Shown here: in pieces, positions 5,186-6,624 of the stretch | How positions within the stretch are numbered: the stretch's first letter is position 1 | Layout of the letters: each line of letters starts with the position of its first letter | Assembly (NCBI GenBank): GCA_964623915.1 | Contig: CAZUVQ010000089.1 | Coordinates: 1-6,624, forward strand | DNA length: 6,624 nt | Direction of reading: 5' to 3' | From: CAZUVQ01 sp964623915 | GTDB taxonomy: Bacteria > Bacillota > Clostridia > UMGS1883 > UMGS1540 | Translations under genes and position numbers: made by a program | The notes under the pieces: generated by a model | Seen by the model: the letters and a program-made list of their open reading frames with translations, nothing else | Told to the model about the DNA's origin: nothing | Database searches by the model: none

Positions 5186-6450
5186 AAGCAGTAGTTTACG
5201 GCGGCGGAAATATAGGAAGAGGATTTTTAGGTCAGCTTTTATATGAAAGCGGATATGAAACTGTGTTTATTGATGTTAATCAGAAGCTGATTGATAAACT
5301 GAATACGGATAAATCCTATCCGATAAAAATAGTGTGCAACGATTATCAGAAGGAAATACTGATAAAAAATGTACGGGCAGTACACAGTAATGATGCGGTT
5401 GATGAAATCTCTACTGCAGATATTATATTCACATCGGCGGGAGTAAATGTTCTGCCTTATATTGCGCCTGCTTTAAGGGAAGGCATAGCTTGTCGCAAAA
5501 CAGGAGTTGATATAATAATATGTGAAAATCTAATTCATGCAGATAAATACTTAAAGGATTTAATCAAGCCAGCAGATAATATAGGCTTTGTCGAGGCAAG
5601 TGTAGGCAGAATGGTGCCTGTTATGACGGACGAAATGCGAGAGGGATGCTTAACAAAGGTATGGGTTGAGCCTTTTTGTACGCTTCCCGTTGACAAGGCA
5701 GCTTTTAAGAATCCAATTCCCGAATTAAAGGGTATGATACCGAGCGAGCCGTTTGAGTATTACATACAAACTAAGCTGTATTTGCATAACATGGGTCATG
5801 CAATTGCCGCATACCTGGGAATGAAAAAAGGCTATGAATATATATGGCAGGCTATGGAAAATGATGAAATACTTGAAACTGTTAAGAATGCAATGTATGC
5901 TTCTGCTATGAAATCTGCATTTTTTGATAAATTAGGGGACTTAACAGTGCCTGAAAATCAGCGTAACTTTGCAACAAAGGATAATCTGCCGACATATGCA
6001 GAAAAAATTGCGAAATTAAAAGAGGAAGGTGCAAAGCTTGTACTTATATTTGGGATAGGCAGAATGTGCCATATAGCGTTCTGGGAGCCTCATTTTGCGG
6101 CAGAGTTCGCAAGTGTTGAGGAATGGAAAAAACAAACTCACAGAATAGGTGCGAAGCTTCACCCACTGACAATAGAACAAAATGCAATAACAAGCTTTAA
6201 AAGCAGAACCACATTAGTGCCTTGCACAGCAAATACAGTAGGCCCCGGCTTGTTTTTGCAAGCTGATTATATAATCGGCGGAGCAGACGGAGCACTTGGC
6301 AGAGGAATGGGATGGCAGGGCATGAGTTTTCTAACAACTTTACATTACGGTGAAAGCATGTGGATTCCGTCAACCTTTATGCCAACAATGCCGGGAAAGC
6401 TGTTTTATCTTAATGAACTTGCAGGACCACTTGTTGCAGATGTGAATTAG
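5182..6450 (+). CDS. Chimeric ORF: mannitol-1-phosphate-5-dehydrogenase-like N-part joined to glucosamine-6-phosphate isomerase-like C-part
   Basis: The 422-residue product starts at ATG 5182, which overlaps the previous stop; GGAGG (5170-5174) lies 7 nt upstream. Residues 1-~245 resemble MtlD: the NAD-binding GGGNIGRGF (7-15), an ICENLIHA strand-helix, a GFVEASVGRMVP segment (135-146) and the polyol dehydrogenase catalytic set K198, N203, H206 in TKLYLHNMGHAIAAYLG. The normal C-terminal helices of MtlD (about 380 residues in E. coli) are missing. From ~252 the sequence turns into a NagB-type isomerase-like half: TVPENQRNFATKDNLP, GIGRMCHIAFWEPH (291-304), KLHPLTIEQNAI, ANTVGPGLF and STFMPTMPGKLFYL near the end. 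The N-terminal half of that isomerase is absent. Both halves lack parts needed for fold or activity, so function is doubtful. A natural two-domain enzyme is the alternative. Confidence 0.75.
   Translation: MKAVVYGGGNIGRGFLGQLLYESGYETVFIDVNQKLIDKLNTDKSYPIKIVCNDYQKEILIKNVRAVHSNDAVDEISTADIIFTSAGVNVLPYIAPALREGIACRKTGVDIIICENLIHADKYLKDLIKPADNIGFVEASVGRMVPVMTDEMREGCLTKVWVEPFCTLPVDKAAFKNPIPELKGMIPSEPFEYYIQTKLYLHNMGHAIAAYLGMKKGYEYIWQAMENDEILETVKNAMYASAMKSAFFDKLGDLTVPENQRNFATKDNLPTYAEKIAKLKEEGAKLVLIFGIGRMCHIAFWEPHFAAEFASVEEWKKQTHRIGAKLHPLTIEQNAITSFKSRTTLVPCTANTVGPGLFLQADYIIGGADGALGRGMGWQGMSFLTTLHYGESMWIPSTFMPTMPGKLFYLNELAGPLVADVN
5914..5940. other. Probable junction between dehydrogenase-like and isomerase-like segments
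   Basis: Similarity changes between residues ~245 and ~252 of the ORF at 5182, after the NAMYASAMK helix and before the TVPENQRN segment. There is no frameshift and no visible repeat or insertion sequence at the join. The position is estimated by eye from family patterns, so it may be off by tens of bases. Confidence 0.45.
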
Positions 6451-6468
6451 TAATTTATGAACATGTTT

Positions 6469-6496
6469 TTTACATTAGAGTTTTAGCAAATAATAT
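6469..6496 (+). promoter_or_regulatory. Candidate promoter for the gene at the right edge
   Basis: TTTACA (6469-6474) and TAATAT (6491-6496) are spaced 16 bp apart, about 70 nt before the ATG at 6567. The -10 box lies within a perfect palindrome, CAAATA-ATA-TATTTG (6487-6501), which could be an operator. The match is by hexamer only. Confidence 0.38.
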
Positions 6497-6524
6497 ATTT
6501 GTAATAGAAAAGTAGGGAATATTT

Positions 6525-6535
6525 ATCGTTACGAT
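6525..6535. repeat. Small palindrome in the 5' leader (ATCGT-T-ACGAT)
   Basis: Two 5-bp arms surround a single T between the candidate promoter and the Shine-Dalgarno of the right-edge gene. It may be a repressor site. It is too short to be sure. Confidence 0.2.
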
Positions 6536-6566
6536 TTTCCAAAAAATAAAAAAGGAGACAAGGGAA

Positions 6567-6624
6567 ATGAAAACAACAAAACTCTAAAAATTGATTGCAA
6601 TCGCACTGTGTGTTATGATGGCTC
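6567..6624 (+). pseudogene. Start of a secreted-protein gene with a stop at codon 7, 3' partial
   Basis: An ATG at 6567 with AAGGAG (6552-6557) 9 nt upstream reads MKTTKL, then TAA (6585-6587), then KLIAIALCVMMA to the window end. Together the two parts look exactly like a basic start plus the hydrophobic core of a signal peptide, interrupted by one stop codon. A lysine codon AAA changed to TAA by one base would explain it. A downstream TTG (6591) could restart translation, but it would leave no positive residues and has no Shine-Dalgarno. The mature protein lies outside the window; after a sugar operon a solute-binding protein would be a guess only. A sequencing error is possible. Confidence 0.6.

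Noticed and set aside
1..6624. CRISPR array, tRNA, rRNA, anti-phage defence or toxin-antitoxin system
   Set aside because: I found no regularly spaced repeats, no cloverleaf or CCA-end pattern, and no defence-type motifs on either strand. The content is metabolic, phage-structural and surface-protein in nature.

Overview
The window is AT-rich, with strong GGAGG-type ribosome binding sites, two likely TTG starts, a Dit-type siphophage gene and protein families common in Clostridia. I read it as a chromosomal region of a low-GC anaerobic Firmicute (class Clostridia). This rests on style and family content, not on a marker gene.

Layout. (1) Bases 1-705: the 3' part of a secreted protein with a copper-amine-oxidase-type stalk domain followed by a PrcB_C-like domain, cut by the window edge. 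(2) 766-903, minus: a 45-codon gene with its own Shine-Dalgarno. (3) 1060-2505: an intact FAD oxidoreductase with a C-terminal Rieske [2Fe-2S] domain (YhfW-like), preceded by a candidate promoter and a tandem 10-bp repeat. (4) 2506-3034: a 529-bp gene-free stretch. It holds a group II intron 3' end (domains V and VI, minus strand) between the arms of what looks like a minus-strand terminator, a minus-strand C-terminal protein scrap, and a nested inverted repeat. (5) 3035-3565, minus: a DUF6512-like membrane protein. Its ribosome binding site lies in a near-perfect palindrome. (6) 3653-3934: a DUF503/YlxP-like small protein, divergent from the membrane gene. (7) 3968-6450: three closely spaced plus-strand ORFs, described below. 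(8) 6567-6624: the start of a secreted-protein gene with a stop at codon 7.

The most striking part is 3968-6450. The first ORF is a siphophage Dit-like distal tail protein carrying an unusual N-terminal extension. The second starts like the next tail gene (Tal-like, about 24 codons) and then continues in frame into the C-terminal end of a PfkB-family sugar kinase that lacks its catalytic GxGD motif. The third starts within the stop of the second (ATGA overlap). It joins the NAD-binding and catalytic part of a mannitol-1-phosphate-5-dehydrogenase-like protein to the C-terminal half of a glucosamine-6-phosphate isomerase-like protein. The simplest reading is that a sugar or sugar-alcohol operon (kinase, dehydrogenase, isomerase) and a prophage tail module collapsed into each other by deletions that left open frames. 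Assembly error or real fusion cannot be separated from the sequence alone.

Together with the intron scrap, the broken surface-protein fragment and the interrupted signal peptide, the window looks like a decaying junk-accumulating locus rather than a coherent new system. The complete, probably working genes are the Rieske oxidoreductase, the DUF6512 protein, the DUF503 protein and perhaps the 45-codon gene.
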